Positions 62,801 to 64,000 of a stretch of 64,000 nucleotides of DNA are shown here, piece after piece. The notes below the pieces were generated by a model. The model made no database searches. It saw nothing but the letters and a program-made list of their open reading frames with translations, and was not told the origin of the DNA. Numbering within the stretch: the stretch's first letter is position 1; each line of letters opens with the position of its first letter. Origin of the DNA: Thalassospira australica (lineage in GTDB: Bacteria; Pseudomonadota; Alphaproteobacteria; Rhodospirillales; Thalassospiraceae); assembly GCF_000763295.1 (NCBI RefSeq), contig NZ_JRJE01000005.1, forward strand, positions 209,610-273,609, given 5' to 3'. Both the position numbers and the translations under genes were made by a program.

Positions 62801-64000
62801 TCATCACCTTCCATGCCATTGATCGTGTCGTCACCCGCACCGCCATCAACCACATCATTCCCGGCAAGGGCATCGATATAATCATCTTCGCTGGTGCCCA
62901 GCAGGACATCATCAAACTGTGTCGGGCCGCCATCATTTTCGATGCCGACAAACATGTCAGACGAAACGTCATTCAGGCGAACACCGCGCAACGTGACAGA
63001 GCCCTGATCACCAAGATCAATAACCGTATTGCCATTCACTTCCGACAGAAGCGGGGCCAGTTCCGACCAGGTGCTGACATCGAGTGCATCAAGGGAAATC
63101 TGATCAACGCTGGTGTTGAAATCAGTTACGAGTTTGTCACCGATCAGGCTGCTGACCTGAATAAGGTCTGCCCCGGATCCACCCGAAAGCGTGTCGTCGC
63201 CCGAACCGCCATCCAGCGTATCGTCGCCATCGCCACCAATCAGACGGTCCGTACCGGCACCACCATCCAGAAGGTCATCACCTTTTTCACCGTTCAGATA
63301 ATCGTTGCCGTCCCCGCCCATCAGCGTATCGGCACCATCACCCGTCCAGATCGTGTCATTGCCAAGACCACCATCAACCGTATCTTCGCTGACATCGGCT
63401 TCGACGTTGTCAAATGTGTCATTGCCATCGCCCAGATCAACTTCGTTGTTCTGGCTGTTGCCATAGACATAATCGTCATGGGCCGATGCAATGACTTTTT
63501 CGAAGTTCGCAAGGATGTCGCCAACCGCATCACCACCAAAGGCACGTCCGCCTTCACCCGGATTGTGGGTGTGGGCATCCGTATCCCCAAGGAAGATTTC
63601 AACACCTTCGTCAGAACCTTCGTAGCTGATGGTATCGCGGCCTTCACCCCCATCAAGGTAATCGCCACCGGCACCACCTTCGATGGTGTCATCACCCGCA
63701 CCACCCAGAAGGGTGTTGTCACCGCTTGACCCGGTCAGAACATCATCGCCATCCGACCCGACAACATTTTCAATGCCGCTGACCGTATCCGTGCCACTTT
63801 CGGCAGAGGTCGCCGTTCCGGCAGACAGATCGACCGTCGCACCGCTGGTTCCACTGACATCAAGGGTATCTTCACCCGCGCCACCATCAAGGGTGTCATC
63901 TCCGGCAGCCGCCACGAGCGTGTCATTCCCGGCACCGGCATCGACAACGTCGTTGCCCGCACCATCATCAATAACGTCGGCACCGTCGCCTGCCGCAATG
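59860..64000 (-). CDS. Giant RTX calcium-binding repeat protein, C-terminal part (N-terminus beyond window)
   Basis: Open to the window edge, so at least 1,379 residues are seen. Mostly RTX nonapeptides GGxGxDxLx (for example GGAGDDTLDGGSG), which fold into calcium-filled beta rolls. About three copies of a Peptidase_M10-C-like module interrupt them, containing DFN/DFDPDEDQINL, TVIN/TLVGV and DMFVGVE; the last, DFTPGEDIIDLSEWN, forms the C-terminus (about 60100-59863). Two further duplicated modules (about 61090-60790 and 60620-60230) share LDGYNQS, TLQMTSGNDALFL and VIEAGAGDDIVDLTS. A His-rich insert interrupts the second. The profile fits type I secretion to the cell surface or medium; no secretion genes are in the window. 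Repeats raise assembly-error risk. Confidence 0.93.
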   Translation of the reverse strand, partial: IAAGDGADVIDDGAGNDVVDAGAGNDTLVAAAGDDTLDGGAGEDTLDVSGTSGATVDLSAGTATSAESGTDTVSGIENVVGSDGDDVLTGSSGDNTLLGGAGDDTIEGGAGGDYLDGGEGRDTISYEGSDEGVEIFLGDTDAHTHNPGEGGRAFGGDAVGDILANFEKVIASAHDDYVYGNSQNNEVDLGDGNDTFDNVEADVSEDTVDGGLGNDTIWTGDGADTLMGGDGNDYLNGEKGDDLLDGGAGTDRLIGGDGDDTLDGGSGDDTLSGGSGADLIQVSSLIGDKLVTDFNTSVDQISLDALDVSTWSELAPLLSEVNGNTVIDLGDQGSVTLRGVRLNDVSSDMFVGIENDGGPTQFDDVLLGTSEDDYIDALAGNDVVDGGAGDDTINGMEGDDNLSGGDGDDTVTGGSGNDVVSGGAGNDSLDGNEGDDVIAGNAGDDTLVGGSGNDVMDGGGGDDYIDGMDGDDTITGGDETDTIYGSSGDDSLDGEGGDDVIYGGDDNDSIAGGAGNDMLSGDGGDDTLEGGIGNDTLAGGDGADTLSGGDGNDVLSGGSGNDLMDGGAGNDTLTGTDGADTLIGGTGNDTLDGGAGDDTYTGGSGADQILVSSNSGDKVVTDFDPDEDQINLASLDIDDWDDLQDQMSQVGNDTVINLNGQGTLTLVGVSMSALTADMFVGVEQSTSGPTPYDDLLYGTSNNDTISALSGDDTVFGLNGQDTISGMEGNDSLYGGDGDDTLSGDEGDDLIEGGSGQDSITGGTGNDTLDGGSGDDRVWAGDGADTLLGGQGQDKLYGEAGNDSIVGGTGDDSIRGGAGDDVIEGGENNDKLYGGDDNDTISGGNGDDKLYGDDGNDTLDGGAGHDSLSGGSGRDTASYASSTTAVAASLENGTATSSNGNDKLSSIEDLIGSDFNDYLFGDDGANLLSGLDGADILGGDDGDDTIWGGDGDDSINGGKGSDLIDAGAGDDYIEYQKDATWSGSYAAKNVGDPNMDGSNEQINLSGYNRSEDIIDGGDGTDTLAMTSGNDALFLDDTITDPGTSPRISNIEVIDAGNGDDIIDLTSDRLSYGDVTILGGTGDDIIWSNAGDDDISGGAGDDTLWGGSGADTLSGGAGEDILNGGAGGDVLQYNADDTWGSTWYALNDGSPSEDGHQHDNGWGHDNHNGNGWGHHDGGDDGTGEYVNLDGYNQSHDVFIGGEGVDTLQMTSGNDALFLHDDVSDGDDEVRINGVEVIEAGAGDDIVDLTSNEFSYGDVTIDGGDGDDTLWGNAGDDMLLGGSGDDNLYGSAGDDTLTGGTGWDTFEIGKADGHDIITDFTPGEDIIDLSEWNYNNFNQIQHDMHVDTDGNVVIELGNDASVTLMGVHDPDDLDSDDFGFGS

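Noticed and set aside
59860..64000. Regular repeats resembling a CRISPR or satellite array
   Set aside because: They are RTX nonapeptide codons in one long open frame; spacing and variation are coding, not array-like.

Overview
The window looks like a chromosomal segment of a marine alphaproteobacterium, most like Rhodospirillales of the Thalassospira type. This is inference: GC is moderate, genes are compact, there is an alphaproteobacterial DUF3572 gene, the secA / PpiC-type isomerase / argJ neighbourhood is alphaproteobacterial in style, and the PstC is the long alphaproteobacterial form. I see no transposase, integrase, phage module or CRISPR array. Most genes are core metabolism and sensing, separated by small accessory islands.

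Layout. 1-2,080: end of a pst phosphate-uptake operon (pstC partial, pstS) and a regulatory intergenic region. 2,081-10,150: a small acidic protein, then pyruvate carboxylase followed 7 nt later by glycolate oxidase glcD-glcE-glcF, all on the minus strand. 10,583-12,711: a Cache-domain NarL-type two-component pair. 12,812-15,824: a secreted HEGEH-motif protein, a DksA/TraR zinc finger protein, an orphan 404-residue protein and a small protein with a FliF-like tail. 16,210-21,489: an orphan peptide-type binding protein with a hybrid histidine kinase, then two tiny proteins. 21,692-27,701: gltD-gltB. 27,967-36,260: uppP, a GNAT acetyltransferase, DUF3572, tRNA-Leu, a beta-barrel protein, bluB, small membrane proteins, a CinA-like protein, mutT and a lipoprotein hydrolase. 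36,322-44,258: secA, two calcium-motif proteins, a parvulin isomerase and argJ. 44,354-47,083: two paralogous pentapeptide-repeat proteins. 47,484-52,153: REC-HDOD regulator, YnfA, a Rhizobium-type asparaginase, an Lrp regulator divergent from phenylalanine hydroxylase, and a single-domain response regulator. 52,430-58,043: a cobalamin riboswitch in front of methylmalonyl-CoA mutase (two chains) and its GTPase chaperone. 58,111-58,569: two paralogous coiled-coil microproteins. 58,777-59,775: DusC-like tRNA-dihydrouridine synthase. 59,860-64,000: the C-terminal 1,380 or so residues of a giant RTX calcium-binding protein.

How the genes work together. Pyruvate carboxylase and glycolate oxidase feed two- and three-carbon compounds into the TCA cycle. 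Methylmalonyl-CoA mutase takes propionyl-derived carbon to succinyl-CoA and needs B12; bluB makes the lower ligand of B12, and the mutase operon carries a B12 riboswitch. GltBD assimilates ammonia. Phenylalanine hydroxylase and asparaginase point to amino-acid catabolism. Several small or orphan genes have no function I can name. The most unusual are an 18-residue hydrophobic peptide with a strong ribosome binding site, the two coiled-coil microproteins, the FliF-tail protein, the pair of calcium-motif proteins beside secA, and the orphan binding protein plus kinase.
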